Shown: positions 29,000 to 37,308 of the stretch, one piece after another
Numbering within the stretch: the stretch's first letter is position 1
Layout: every line of letters begins with the position of its first letter
Source of the DNA: Prochlorococcus sp. W8
GTDB taxonomy: Bacteria; Cyanobacteriota; Cyanobacteriia; PCC-6307; Cyanobiaceae
Length of the DNA stretch: 45,588 bases
Assembly: GCA_000291825.1 (NCBI GenBank)
Contig: ALPF01000004.1
Location: forward strand, 1 to 45,588
Direction: 5' to 3'
Translations under genes and position numbers: made by a program
The notes under the pieces: model-generated
The model's database searches: none
The model's input: only the letters and a program-made list of their open reading frames with translations
Told to the model about the DNA's origin: nothing

Positions 29000-29731
29000 T
29001 TAGAAATTTTCTAAGATATCCACTGACTTAGTAAATGAAATAAATCCCCTTGGATGAGCTATTAATCCAGTCCAAATTTGAGTTCCAGGCTTACTTGGAG
29101 CTCTTGTCACTTTAAAAAGCCCTCCAGAGGCTAAAGGGACTAGATTAATATCTTTTTTAATTAAATTGGCTTCCTGATATTCATCTATTGTCCCTGCAAT
29201 TATTGCACCATTTAATGGATTATTGATAACTATATCAAGGTCATAATTTGAACCAGTCAATACCTTATTAGGAATAAAAATATCTAAGTCTAATTCTTTA
29301 TTGTCATTTCTAATTATGGTTAAGTGATTTTTAATTTGAGGATTTTTAAATTTTCCATTTTGTAATGAAAATAAGTAATCAAAATTGGATTTCAAAGAAT
29401 ATGTTTTGTCATTTATAACTTTGCTTCCTGTTAGATTGATATTAATTATTTTATTATTTGAATTTTTAGGTGAAATATTTCTAATTTTCCATTTTATATT
29501 TGGAAATTCATAAACAATCTTATGATAGTTTTTTATTATTCTTTCTTTTTCATTATCTTCAAATAATTTATCTATAAAATCAATATTTCTTTTATTTAGA
29601 TTGCTTTCGAGATTGGCTAATATTTCTTGTTGGAAATTCTCACTAATTGCATTCCTAGCTGATATTAGATAGAAAAAGATATAAACTAAATAAAATAATT
29701 TAGAGAACGAATTTAAATTTAATTTAAACAT
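29000..29731 (-). CDS. Exported protein of unknown function
   Basis: A 243-residue protein that I do not recognise. A hydrophobic segment at about residues 12-24 (LFYLVYIFFYLIS) followed by ARNAISEN suggests a signal peptide or membrane anchor. The rest is polar and beta-rich, with a central NLTGSKVINDKTYSLKS stretch. The better-conserved-looking C-terminal part contains LVPLASGGLFKVTRAPSKPG and GLIAHPRGFISFT. Its start is 44 bases from the divergent murG start. Periplasmic location is inference from the N-terminus. Confidence 0.75.
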   Translation of the reverse strand: MFKLNLNSFSKLFYLVYIFFYLISARNAISENFQQEILANLESNLNKRNIDFIDKLFEDNEKERIIKNYHKIVYEFPNIKWKIRNISPKNSNNKIININLTGSKVINDKTYSLKSNFDYLFSLQNGKFKNPQIKNHLTIIRNDNKELDLDIFIPNKVLTGSNYDLDIVINNPLNGAIIAGTIDEYQEANLIKKDINLVPLASGGLFKVTRAPSKPGTQIWTGLIAHPRGFISFTKSVDILENF

Positions 29732-29775
29732 TATTACATTTGTAATAACTCCATTTTAATTGATTAGATCTGATT

Positions 29776-30870
29776 ATGAATAAAGCAGAAAATAATTTAT
29801 TAATTGCAGCCAGCGGAACAGGAGGGCATATTTTCCCTGCATTAACTATTGCAGAAGAAATTTATGATTATTGGGAAATTACATGGTTGGGTATTAAAAG
29901 TAGGTGCGAGGTAGATTTAGTACCAAAAAAATATTCTTTATTTTTGCTTGATTTTGAGACACCTTCTAAAAAAAATATTTTTTTAATATTGCAGTATATA
30001 AGAATAATATTTGCTTCTTTTAGAGTTTTAAAAATAATAAATCAACGAAAAATAGACTTGATATTAACAACAGGCGGATATATTTCTGCTCCTACTATTA
30101 TTGCTGCAAAACTATCAAATACTCCAATAATTATTCATGAGTCAAATTTAGAACCAGGATTAGTAACAAAATATTTTGGAAGACTTTGTAATTATGTTTT
30201 AGTAGGCTTTAAAGATACTAATAAATATCTAAGGCAATGTAGGACATTTTATACTGGAACTCCTTTACGTCAGCAATTCTACACCTCAAATAAATTACCG
30301 GATTGGGTTCCTAATAGTGAGGAACCACTTATACTTATTATGGGAGGGAGTCAAGGTGCAAAAGGATTAAATCAAATGTTATATTATTCTCTAGATTTTC
30401 TTTTAGAGAATAATATTAGAGTTGTACATTTAATAGGTTATAACGAAAATATAGATTTAAATATAAAAAGAAATACAAATTATGTTAGGAGAAGATTTAT
30501 AAGTAATATTGCTGCCCTGATGCAGAATTGTGATTTAGTTATTTCTAGATCTGGAGCCGGAGCCATAAATGAATTAATGTATACTCAAAAACCATCAATA
30601 TTAATACCTTTTCCAAATTCAAAAAATAATCATCAAGAGAAAAATGCTTTAATACTTTCTTCTGCAGGTGGAGCTATTATTATAAATCAAAAACTGAATT
30701 CAAATATTTTTCTTAAGGAGACTTTAGAGAGAATTTTTGAAAAAGAAAAGGACAATAAAAGTAAGTTTGAAATTTTACAAATCATGCAGAAAAATATGTT
30801 AGCTTTTGACAAAAATAATCCTAAAAAGAAAATCATCAGAATTTTGAATCAATTTAGAAATGATTTGTGA
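29776..30870 (+). CDS. murG: UDP-GlcNAc:undecaprenyl-PP-MurNAc-pentapeptide GlcNAc transferase
   Basis: MurG adds GlcNAc to lipid I to make lipid II on the inner face of the plasma membrane. The 364-residue GT28 enzyme has the N-terminal glycine loop SGTGGHIFPALTIAE (about 13-27), TTGGYISAPTIIAA, HESNLEPGLVTK, the second loop MGGSQGAKGLNQML (about 190-203) and SRSGAGAINELM, which binds the donor. Length is typical. No other mur or fts genes adjoin. Its 3' end overlaps the convergent aminotransferase gene by 22 bases. Confidence 0.96.
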   Translation: MNKAENNLLIAASGTGGHIFPALTIAEEIYDYWEITWLGIKSRCEVDLVPKKYSLFLLDFETPSKKNIFLILQYIRIIFASFRVLKIINQRKIDLILTTGGYISAPTIIAAKLSNTPIIIHESNLEPGLVTKYFGRLCNYVLVGFKDTNKYLRQCRTFYTGTPLRQQFYTSNKLPDWVPNSEEPLILIMGGSQGAKGLNQMLYYSLDFLLENNIRVVHLIGYNENIDLNIKRNTNYVRRRFISNIAALMQNCDLVISRSGAGAINELMYTQKPSILIPFPNSKNNHQEKNALILSSAGGAIIINQKLNSNIFLKETLERIFEKEKDNKSKFEILQIMQKNMLAFDKNNPKKKIIRILNQFRNDL

Positions 30871-31934
30871 ATCTCATTTGCTATTTTTATATTTTTCTGA
30901 TGTGTTTGAATACTTATCCTAGCCCAATTTTCATTTAGTGATCTGAATGATGCACATTCTCTTATAAGAATTCCTTTAGATGCTAAATAATCAATATTAG
31001 GAGATAAAGATGTCTGAGATTCAATTAAAAAAAAATTTGTTGAGGTGAAATGAACACGAAGTTTATTAGTTTTTGATAGTTCATTTAGAAACCATTGTCT
31101 TTCAGTTTGGATCCAATTATGAATTTTTTTAGTCCAATTATCATAGTTTATTTTATTCTTGAGTAAAGTTTTTCCAGCTTTAATAGCAAAACAATTTAAT
31201 GGCCAAGGATCTCTATTTTTATTAATTAATTCTAAAATTTTACTAGAACTTACTAAATAACCCAGTCTTATTCCAGCGATATTAAATAGTTTAGTCAGAC
31301 TTCTAATAACAATTAAATTATCGTAAGCTAAAACAAGAGGAATTAAAGATTCATTTTCACCATTTGGAGTTATGGGAAGAAACGCCTCATCGCATATTAC
31401 AAGTTTATATTTATTTAAAACATTTTCTAAAGACTTTTTAGACCATAATTGACCTGTCGGGTTATGTGGATTAGTAATCCAGAGAACATCACTTTGTGTT
31501 TTAATTGGAAATGCCTGAGGATTATTTTCAGGCCATTCTTTTGGTAAATTGCTAAAGAAATATTCGGCGTTCCAACACTTAAGTGATCTTTCATAATCAA
31601 CAAAACTAGGAATAGGCAAGCAATTCTTTCCAATTTTTGATGCTTCTAAACCTACCCAGGTTATTAATTCTGAAGCACCGTTTCCAGGTAATATACAGTC
31701 TGGATTGATATTATGAAATTCTCCAATTATCTCTTTTAAATAATGGAAACTTTTGTCAGGATAATATCTATATTCACCATTTCTTATTTCTGCATATAAA
31801 GCTTTGATTAAGAATTTAGGCGGACTAAATGGAACTAAAGAGGCGCTGGAATCTATTATTTTTGAAATAGGAATATTATTGCTTTTTGCATGTGAATAAA
31901 TATTGCCTCCGTGCTTAAAAGTAAAGTCTTCCAA
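30849..31934 (-). CDS. PLP aminotransferase-fold protein, CobC/CobD (threonine-phosphate decarboxylase)-like
   Basis: A 361-residue fold-type I PLP protein. The N-terminal FKHGGNIYSHA (about 5-15) is typical of the CobC/CobD group, which decarboxylates L-threonine 3-phosphate to aminopropanol phosphate for the corrinoid nucleotide loop. Other motifs are DSSASLVPFSPP, LPGNGASELI, WITNPHNPTGQLW, VICDEAFLPITP and the PLP lysine in IRSLTKLFNIAGIRLGYL. Picocyanobacteria make their own (pseudo)cobalamin, so this role is plausible, but a HisC-like activity cannot be excluded. No cob genes adjoin. It overlaps the murG 3' end. Confidence 0.75.
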   Translation of the reverse strand: MEDFTFKHGGNIYSHAKSNNIPISKIIDSSASLVPFSPPKFLIKALYAEIRNGEYRYYPDKSFHYLKEIIGEFHNINPDCILPGNGASELITWVGLEASKIGKNCLPIPSFVDYERSLKCWNAEYFFSNLPKEWPENNPQAFPIKTQSDVLWITNPHNPTGQLWSKKSLENVLNKYKLVICDEAFLPITPNGENESLIPLVLAYDNLIVIRSLTKLFNIAGIRLGYLVSSSKILELINKNRDPWPLNCFAIKAGKTLLKNKINYDNWTKKIHNWIQTERQWFLNELSKTNKLRVHFTSTNFFLIESQTSLSPNIDYLASKGILIRECASFRSLNENWARISIQTHQKNIKIANEIHKSFLN

Positions 31935-31986
31935 TATTTAAATCTTTTTACTTATCTTAGATGAATATTATATTTTTAGTAATTAA

Positions 31987-33156
31987 TTAATCCTGCCATT
32001 TTAGTCCTGAACCTATAGCATCTTTTATATGAGACATTTTATAAAATTCAAGTTGTTTTAAGATTCCTTTTGCGATTTCAGGTACTAGTAGGGGCCCTTT
32101 ATAAATCCATCCTGTGTAAACCTGTATTAATGATGCACCTGAACATATTCGTTCCCAAGCCGCTTCTGGAGAATCAATTCCTCCAACACCAATAAGAATT
32201 ATTTTTTTATCATTATTATGAATGTGCTTAATTATATTATTTGCTTTCATTTGAAGAGGCTTTCCGCTTAAACCCCCAGATTCATTCATTAACTTTTTGC
32301 CTGTTTGTGAAACAATTCGATCTTCCAAACCTAATCTATCAAGACTTGTGTTTGTTGCAATTAAACCCTCTATTCTCATTTCATTGATAAGTTTGCATAT
32401 TTCATCAATCTCCTTGAAATTTAAATCTGGTGCAATTTTGACAAATAAAGGGGGGCATTCATTTAGAAGTTTGATCTCATAAAGTAATTCTTTTAAAAGT
32501 GATGGATCTTGTAATTTTCTAAGTCCTTCCGTATTAGGAGAACTCACATTAATTGTGGCGTAATCACAATAGGGTATCAATTGCTTTAATGATGCTAAAT
32601 AGTCTCCTGTTGATTTGTCTAAAGGTGTTATTCTCGACTTACCAAAATTAATTCCAAGACATATATTTTTTCTATCTTTTGTTTTTTTTATTTTTTGTTT
32701 AATTAAATTATATTCTAAGCTAGTAGATCCATTATTATTAAAACCCAATCGATTCAAAGCTGCTTGTTCTTTGGCTAATCTGAATAATCTTGGTTTTTTA
32801 TTGCCAGGTTGTGGAAATTTAGTAACAGTACCTAATTCAGAGAAGCCAAATCCAAAATCTCTCCATATATTTGCAGCGATTCCATTCTTGTCAAACCCAG
32901 CAGCTAATCCTATTGGATTTATAAAATCAATACCACAAATATTTTGAGAAAGTTTTTCACTTTTAATACATAATTCATTACTTAGATTTTTAAATATATT
33001 TTTCATAATGGGCCAATCTCTTTTACTGGATGAGAATTCCAAAATATTTAAAGATAAATTAGTTAAATATTCTGCATCAATCCCTTGATCATTTTCCAAA
33101 ACAGGGCTAATAATTTTCTCATAAATATTTGAAATTGAGGAAATTCTCTTGTTCAT
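31987..33156 (-). CDS. pyrD: Dihydroorotate dehydrogenase (quinone), class 2
   Basis: PyrD oxidises dihydroorotate to orotate, passing electrons to the quinone pool via FMN. The 389-residue protein has an N-terminal helical membrane-association region typical of class 2. NPIGLAAGFDKNG (about 75-87), ELGTVTKFPQPGN, RLGFNNNG, NVSSPNTEGLR with the catalytic serine, KIAPDL, TNTS, and GVGGIDSPEAAWE with IQVYTGWIYKGP follow. The gene lies 5 bases after rnhA on the minus strand. Confidence 0.96.
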   Translation of the reverse strand: MNKRISSISNIYEKIISPVLENDQGIDAEYLTNLSLNILEFSSSKRDWPIMKNIFKNLSNELCIKSEKLSQNICGIDFINPIGLAAGFDKNGIAANIWRDFGFGFSELGTVTKFPQPGNKKPRLFRLAKEQAALNRLGFNNNGSTSLEYNLIKQKIKKTKDRKNICLGINFGKSRITPLDKSTGDYLASLKQLIPYCDYATINVSSPNTEGLRKLQDPSLLKELLYEIKLLNECPPLFVKIAPDLNFKEIDEICKLINEMRIEGLIATNTSLDRLGLEDRIVSQTGKKLMNESGGLSGKPLQMKANNIIKHIHNNDKKIILIGVGGIDSPEAAWERICSGASLIQVYTGWIYKGPLLVPEIAKGILKQLEFYKMSHIKDAIGSGLKWQD

Positions 33157-33161
33157 GAAAT

Positions 33162-33887
33162 TTATTCAATATCCTTGTTTTTTATAATTTGCCAATGTTG
33201 ATTATTAATTGGTTTAAAGATCCAATTGCGCCATTTAAATTCAATATAATTTTCAATATTACTATTTTTTTTTAAATCTAATAAATCAAATAATTCATTT
33301 GAGTTCAATAAATATTTTTTCTTTGCAAAGTTATCAATTAAATCAAATCGATAAAATAAATTTTTTAAATTTTCTGGCGCAATTTCTTTTTTATCTAAAT
33401 TAAATGTCTTTTTTTTTGAATTCTGGTCGATATTTATTCCTTTGCTGTAGTTTGTTGCAATAAAATCAACTCTTTCATTAGAAGGATCTCCACTATGACC
33501 TTTTACAAATTCCATAGTTAAACCTGGAATTCTTAAAGAGTCAATTTGTTGCCATAAATCTAAATTTTGTACAGATTTTCCATTACTTGTTTTCCAACCA
33601 TTTTTTTTCCAGTTTTTAATCCAATTTGTATAACCTTCTATAAGATATTTACTATCAGTTCTTAATTTAAAATTTTCCTTTAATCTGAAATTTTTAAGTT
33701 TTTCAATTGTTTTTATTGCTGCAATAAGTTCCATTCTATTATTGGTAGTGTTTTCTGCAGCACCGCCAATTTCAATTTCACTGCCATCAGAAAAAATTAT
33801 TAAGCCACCCCATCCACCATTCCCAGGATTACCACTACAAGCTCCATCAGTAGCAGCTTCGATTGCAATGTTATTTTTGATATCCAT
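33162..33887 (-). CDS. rnhA: Ribonuclease HI with C-terminal extension
   Basis: RNase HI degrades RNA in RNA-DNA hybrids. The catalytic carboxylates are visible: ATDGACSGNPGNGGWGG (about 12-28), NNRMELIAAI, RTDSKYLIEGY and the handle-side GHSGDPSNERVD. The catalytic domain ends near residue 150. About 90 further lysine- and asparagine-rich residues follow, ending WRNWIFKPINNQHWQII, so the 241-residue protein exceeds the usual 150-160. A perfect 9-bp hairpin lies 8 bases before its ATG, between it and rplL. Confidence 0.95.
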   Translation of the reverse strand: MDIKNNIAIEAATDGACSGNPGNGGWGGLIIFSDGSEIEIGGAAENTTNNRMELIAAIKTIEKLKNFRLKENFKLRTDSKYLIEGYTNWIKNWKKNGWKTSNGKSVQNLDLWQQIDSLRIPGLTMEFVKGHSGDPSNERVDFIATNYSKGINIDQNSKKKTFNLDKKEIAPENLKNLFYRFDLIDNFAKKKYLLNSNELFDLLDLKKNSNIENYIEFKWRNWIFKPINNQHWQIIKNKDIE

Positions 33888-33895
33888 TTTTTTTA

Positions 33896-33919
33896 AGCCG
33901 ATACTAAGTTGTATCGGCT
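33896..33919 (-). other. Perfect 9-bp hairpin between rplL and rnhA
   Basis: AGCCGATAC and GTATCGGCT are exact inverted repeats around a 6-base loop. This is unusually GC-rich for the region. On the minus strand the stem is followed by TAAAAAAA and then the rnhA ATG, so there is no U tract and a classical intrinsic terminator is not supported. It could mark the 3' end of the ribosomal-protein mRNA, be an RNase processing site, or hinder rnhA initiation. Confidence 0.6.
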
Positions 33920-33936
33920 AATAATTTAAACAATAT

Positions 33937-34332
33937 TTATTTCAGTGTAACTTTTCCTCCAGCTTCTTCAATCTCTTTTTTAAGAGTTTCAGCTTCTTCT
34001 TTAGCAACTCCTTCTTTCACTGCTTTTGGAGCTGACTCAACTAAAGCTTTGGCATCTCCAAGTCCAAGTCCTGTGGCATTTCTCACTACTTTTAAGACTT
34101 TGATTTTTGCAGCAGCATCAAAACTTTCTAGTACTACATCAAATTCACTCTTCTCTTCAGCTGCAGCAGCATCTCCATCACCGCCTCCAGCTCCTGGAGC
34201 AGCCATAACTACACCAGCTGATGCGGCAGCTGAAACGCCAAAAGTCTCCTCAATTTGCTTAACTAGCTCAGAAGCTTCTAATAAGGAAAGAGATTTAAGT
34301 GATTCAAGAATTTCTTCGGTTTTTGCAGACAT
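33937..34332 (-). CDS. rplL: 50S ribosomal protein L7/L12
   Basis: L7/L12 forms the multimeric ribosomal stalk that recruits translational GTPases. The 131-residue protein has an N-terminal dimerisation helix pair (about 1-35), an Ala/Gly-rich hinge of about 45-60, and the globular C-terminal domain with [37 protein letters not shown] and a terminal GGKVTLK. It follows rplJ by 27 bases, as usual, so both are translated from one mRNA. Confidence 0.98.
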   Translation of the reverse strand: MSAKTEEILESLKSLSLLEASELVKQIEETFGVSAAASAGVVMAAPGAGGGDGDAAAAEEKSEFDVVLESFDAAAKIKVLKVVRNATGLGLGDAKALVESAPKAVKEGVAKEEAETLKKEIEEAGGKVTLK

Positions 34333-34359
34333 TTTCTTTAGTTAATAAATAATTAGGAT

Positions 34360-34887
34360 TTATGATTCTGAAGATTCAGAATGTTGTTTAAGTGATCTTG
34401 CAAGTCCTGATGGGACTTCATTAATACCAATAGCAATTTTGCTAGTCAAAGCATTTAATGCACCAGCAATTTTCGCCATTAATACCTCTCTTGAAGGAAG
34501 ATTAGCTATTTCTTTGATTTCAGCTTGACTAAGTAGCTTCCCTTCAAATAAAGCACCTTTTGTTTCGGATTTATTTGTTTCTTTTTGAAAGGTCTGGATA
34601 GCTTTAACCGCGCTACCCACATCATCTTTTATTAAAACAAATGCATTAGTTCCAGTTAATAAAGATTCAAGGCCTGTCCAATTACTTTGTCCATCAATTG
34701 CTCTGCGCATTAATGAATTTTTTGTAACTTTGCAAATGCCGTTCTTTGAGCGCAATTTTGCTCTCAAGTCAGACATTTCTTTAATCGATAGACCTTTGTA
34801 ATCAAGGACTACTGCCATTTCCGATTCGTTTAAGAGAGTTTTAATCTCTTGAACGATTTGTTGCTTATTCTCTAGTGTTCGGCCCAT
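34360..34887 (-). CDS. rplJ: 50S ribosomal protein L10
   Basis: L10 anchors L7/L12 dimers to 23S rRNA and represses its own operon. The 175-residue protein begins [15 protein letters not shown] and has [20 protein letters not shown] (about 23-42), [11 protein letters not shown], and a C-terminal helix [20 protein letters not shown] that binds L12. Family length is normal. A 187-base gap upstream, after rplA, contains a likely L10 leader structure. Confidence 0.97.
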   Translation of the reverse strand: MGRTLENKQQIVQEIKTLLNESEMAVVLDYKGLSIKEMSDLRAKLRSKNGICKVTKNSLMRRAIDGQSNWTGLESLLTGTNAFVLIKDDVGSAVKAIQTFQKETNKSETKGALFEGKLLSQAEIKEIANLPSREVLMAKIAGALNALTSKIAIGINEVPSGLARSLKQHSESSES

Positions 34888-34896
34888 TCTTTTTTT

Positions 34897-34968
34897 TTGG
34901 ATCGTAATTTAGGAAGAGCAGGAAATGCGACAAAGATTAAAAGAGGATGCCGCTATTATTCGATCCAA
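34897..34968 (-). promoter_or_regulatory. Probable ribosomal protein L10 leader (autoregulatory mRNA structure)
   Basis: Upstream of rplJ on the minus strand, TTGGATCG and CGATCCAA form an exact 8-bp stem that encloses about 56 bases. The inner region includes AGCGGCATCC and TTTCCTGCTCTTCC. The distal arm ends about 9 bases before the rplJ ATG. Position and layout fit the known L10-(L12)4 binding leader, where protein binding represses translation of rplJL. The internal kink-turn was not verified. Confidence 0.6.
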
Positions 34969-34993
34969 TGGATAAAAAATTAAAGCAACCTCG

Positions 34994-35030
34994 GTAGGGT
35001 TTATTAATTTAGAGATCTAAATTAACCTAC
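34994..35030 (-). other. Large dyad in the rplA-rplJ spacer
   Basis: TTAATTTAGA and TCTAAATTAA (35004-35013 and 35016-35025) are perfect inverted repeats with a 2-base loop. They are flanked by a second pairing, GTAGG with CCTAC (34994-34998, 35026-35030), separated by a 5-base bulge. No U run follows on either strand. It may be an attenuator or processing element between rplKA and rplJL. Confidence 0.5.
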
Positions 35031-35074
35031 TTTCTTTGGCCGTATTATTGCAATATATATTGTACTACAAGAAG

Positions 35075-35782
35075 TTAACTTTCTTGAAGAAATTCTTGTA
35101 ATCCTCCAATATCAACCTGCACTGAAGGTCCCATTGTGGAGGATATATACATTGTTTTCCAATATTTTCCTTTGGCACCGCTAGGTTTATTTTTGTCAAT
35201 AGCTTCTTGTAGAGTTTTTAGATTATCAAATAATGCTTCAGATGAAAAACTTGCTTTTCCAAATCGTACATGTACTATTCCAGCTTTATCAGCTCTGAAT
35301 TCTAGCTTCCCTGCTTTGAATTCTTTAATGGCATTATCAATATCATTTGTTACAGTGCCTGCTTTAGGATTAGGCATCAAACCTCTAGGTCCTAATACCC
35401 TTCCTAACTTCGCAACCTTTGGCATCATATCTGGTGTAGCTATTAATAAATCAAAGTCCATTTTCCCTTTGTTTATATCTTCAACTAAATCTTCTTCACC
35501 AAATAAATCAGCTCCTGCAGCTTTAGCTTTGGCAACATTCTCACCACTTGTAATAACAGCAATTTTTATAGTTTGGCCTGTTCCATGAGGCAGCGCAACA
35601 GTAGTTCTTAACTGTTGGTCAGTATATTTAGGATCTATCCCTAAACGTATGTGAGCTTCGATAGTTTCGTCAAATTTGGCATTAGCATTTTCTTTAACTA
35701 GATTCAATGCATCCTTTGCTTGGTAGACGCGATCTTCAATCTTTTTCGAGAGAAGAGCCATTCTTTTAGATAGTTTTTTCAT
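35075..35782 (-). CDS. rplA: 50S ribosomal protein L1
   Basis: L1 forms the mobile stalk near the ribosomal E site and is often a translational repressor of its operon. The 235-residue protein has [32 protein letters not shown], the inserted domain, and the signature [20 protein letters not shown] (about 130-149). The C-terminus has [17 protein letters not shown]. It is 58 bases downstream of rplK. I saw no convincing L1-binding hairpin before rplK. Confidence 0.98.
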   Translation of the reverse strand: MKKLSKRMALLSKKIEDRVYQAKDALNLVKENANAKFDETIEAHIRLGIDPKYTDQQLRTTVALPHGTGQTIKIAVITSGENVAKAKAAGADLFGEEDLVEDINKGKMDFDLLIATPDMMPKVAKLGRVLGPRGLMPNPKAGTVTNDIDNAIKEFKAGKLEFRADKAGIVHVRFGKASFSSEALFDNLKTLQEAIDKNKPSGAKGKYWKTMYISSTMGPSVQVDIGGLQEFLQES

Positions 35783-35840
35783 AATGTTTTTGGGTTCAAT
35801 CGGTTTTTAAAACCTCCCCTGTTTTAAATTTGATATGTAA

Positions 35841-36266
35841 TTAATCTGAAATAGAGACTCCCATATTTCGAGCTGTGCCCTCAATGACCTTCATTGCAGA
35901 TTCAATACTTGTACAGTTTAAATCAGGAAGTTTAGTTTTGGCTATCTCTTCAAGTTGAGATTTGCTTATTTGCCCTACAGAACCCTTTGCGGATTCACCA
36001 GCACCTTTTTCGATCCCAGCAGCTTTTGTAATCAAAACTGATGCAGGTGGGGTCTTAGTAACGAAAGTAAAACTTCTATCTTCAAAAACTGAAATCTCTA
36101 CTGGTATTACGAAACCAGCTTTGTCTTGAGTGCGTGCATTATATTCTTTGCAGAAGGCCATTATATTAACACCATGTTGACCTAAAGCTGGTCCAACTGG
36201 AGGAGCAGGATTTGCTTTCCCTGCTTGAAGTGCTAGTTTAATTAACGCAACAACTTTTTTTGCCAT
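35841..36266 (-). CDS. rplK: 50S ribosomal protein L11
   Basis: L11 binds the GTPase-associated centre of 23S rRNA and is needed for RelA-type sensing. The 141-residue protein has the N-terminal [20 protein letters not shown] (about 12-31), [25 protein letters not shown] and a C-terminal RNA-binding domain ending [12 protein letters not shown]. Length is standard. It lies between nusG (58 bases) and rplA in the canonical secE-nusG-rplK-rplA-rplJ-rplL order. Confidence 0.98.
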   Translation of the reverse strand: MAKKVVALIKLALQAGKANPAPPVGPALGQHGVNIMAFCKEYNARTQDKAGFVIPVEISVFEDRSFTFVTKTPPASVLITKAAGIEKGAGESAKGSVGQISKSQLEEIAKTKLPDLNCTSIESAMKVIEGTARNMGVSISD

Positions 36267-36324
36267 AATTTTTTTGGTTCGTTTTTAAATAGAAATGAGA
36301 TAATCAACAAAAAATTTAAAATCT

Positions 36325-36936
36325 TTAATTCTGTTTGCTGATTTGTGAGAATTCTAATTCTACAGGAGTCTCGCGCCCAAATATTGAAAGTAATGCTTTC
36401 AATTTATTTCTCTCTCCTGAAACCTCAATAACTTCTCCTTGGAAATCTTTGAAGGGTCCACTGGTGACAATGATTCTGTCTTTCGCTTCAATATCTAATT
36501 TCACGATAGCTTTCTTTTCTGAAGCTCGTTTAAATATTCTATTAACTTCTTGTCTTGATAAAGGTCTGGGCTTAATGTGACCTCTTGATCTACCACTGCT
36601 TCTACCATCTTCTGCACCAACAAAATTAATAACGTTAGGTGTACTTTTAACAGCCATCATTGTGTCCTCATCTAAAACCATTCTGACTAATACATATCCA
36701 GGAAAAACTTTTTCTTCAGTTGTTTGCCTTGAACCATCTTTTTTAAGCTTTATTCCAGGAGTTTGAGGTATTTCAATCTCTAGAATTCTGTTATTCACTC
36801 CTAAAGTTACAGATCTTTGTTCTAAAGTTGCTTTTACTTTATTTTCGCAGCTAGACGCAACTTGAATGGCATACCATCTTGCAATACTAGTATTTGCTTT
36901 AGTGGAGATTAAATTGCTTGATGATTCATTACTCAT
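36325..36936 (-). CDS. nusG: Transcription termination/antitermination factor NusG
   Basis: NusG binds RNA polymerase and modulates pausing and coupling to ribosomes. The 203-residue protein has a 17-residue polar leader, then the NGN domain (ARWYAIQVASSCENKVKATL, VFPGYVLVRMVL, TPNVINFVGA). The C-terminal KOW domain begins near 150 with VTSGPFKDFQGEVIEVSGE and ends VELEFSQISKQN. It follows secE by 61 bases. Confidence 0.97.
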   Translation of the reverse strand: MSNESSSNLISTKANTSIARWYAIQVASSCENKVKATLEQRSVTLGVNNRILEIEIPQTPGIKLKKDGSRQTTEEKVFPGYVLVRMVLDEDTMMAVKSTPNVINFVGAEDGRSSGRSRGHIKPRPLSRQEVNRIFKRASEKKAIVKLDIEAKDRIIVTSGPFKDFQGEVIEVSGERNKLKALLSIFGRETPVELEFSQISKQN

Positions 36937-36997
36937 GTTAAATTGAAAAAATTTGAAATTAAGTATATAAATTCAAAAATTTGAATTCAATAATTTT

Positions 36998-37249
36998 TTA
37001 GTTTAATTGAAAAATTTGTTCTGCAGCCCATCCATAGAATCTACTAACAGCTGCTATTGCAGCAGCAGAAAAGGATACCATTATGATTACAGCAACTGAT
37101 TCACTAAATAACTGTTGTTTGTTAGGCCATACAACTAATTTTAGTTCGTCATAAGTAGATGCAAAAAAGTTTTTCTTTTTCTTTGCTACGTCCATTTCGT
37201 CGGGAGCTGCTTTTTTTTGGGGTTCTTGATTGGTAGTTGGACTAGTCAC
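36998..37249 (-). CDS. secE: Preprotein translocase subunit SecE
   Basis: SecE clamps SecY in the membrane translocon. The 83-residue short form has a polar N-terminus of about 28 residues, the amphipathic segment FFASTYDELKLVVWPNKQQL and a single membrane span around 52-70 (VAVIIMVSFSAAAIAAV). The E-L-x-x-V-x-W-P motif before the span is diagnostic. It lies between the Clp-family gene (59 bases) and nusG. Confidence 0.95.
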   Translation of the reverse strand: MTSPTTNQEPQKKAAPDEMDVAKKKKNFFASTYDELKLVVWPNKQQLFSESVAVIIMVSFSAAAIAAVSRFYGWAAEQIFQLN

Positions 37250-37308
37250 GTATTTTAAATTTAAACTAAAGTAATTAGCTTATTTAATATCTTAACTTAT
37301 TAATTTAC

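Noticed and set aside
32615-32947. 110-codon plus-strand reading frame
   Set aside because: Antisense to the conserved pyrD coding sequence; no independent features or ribosome-binding site.
34049-34345. 98-codon plus-strand reading frame rich in Ser, Ala and Pro
   Set aside because: It is the exact antisense of rplL; the Ala/Gly hinge codons create a low-complexity open frame by chance.
35136-35588. 150-codon plus-strand reading frame
   Set aside because: Lies wholly opposite rplA, whose protein is unmistakable; the composition is that of a shadow frame.
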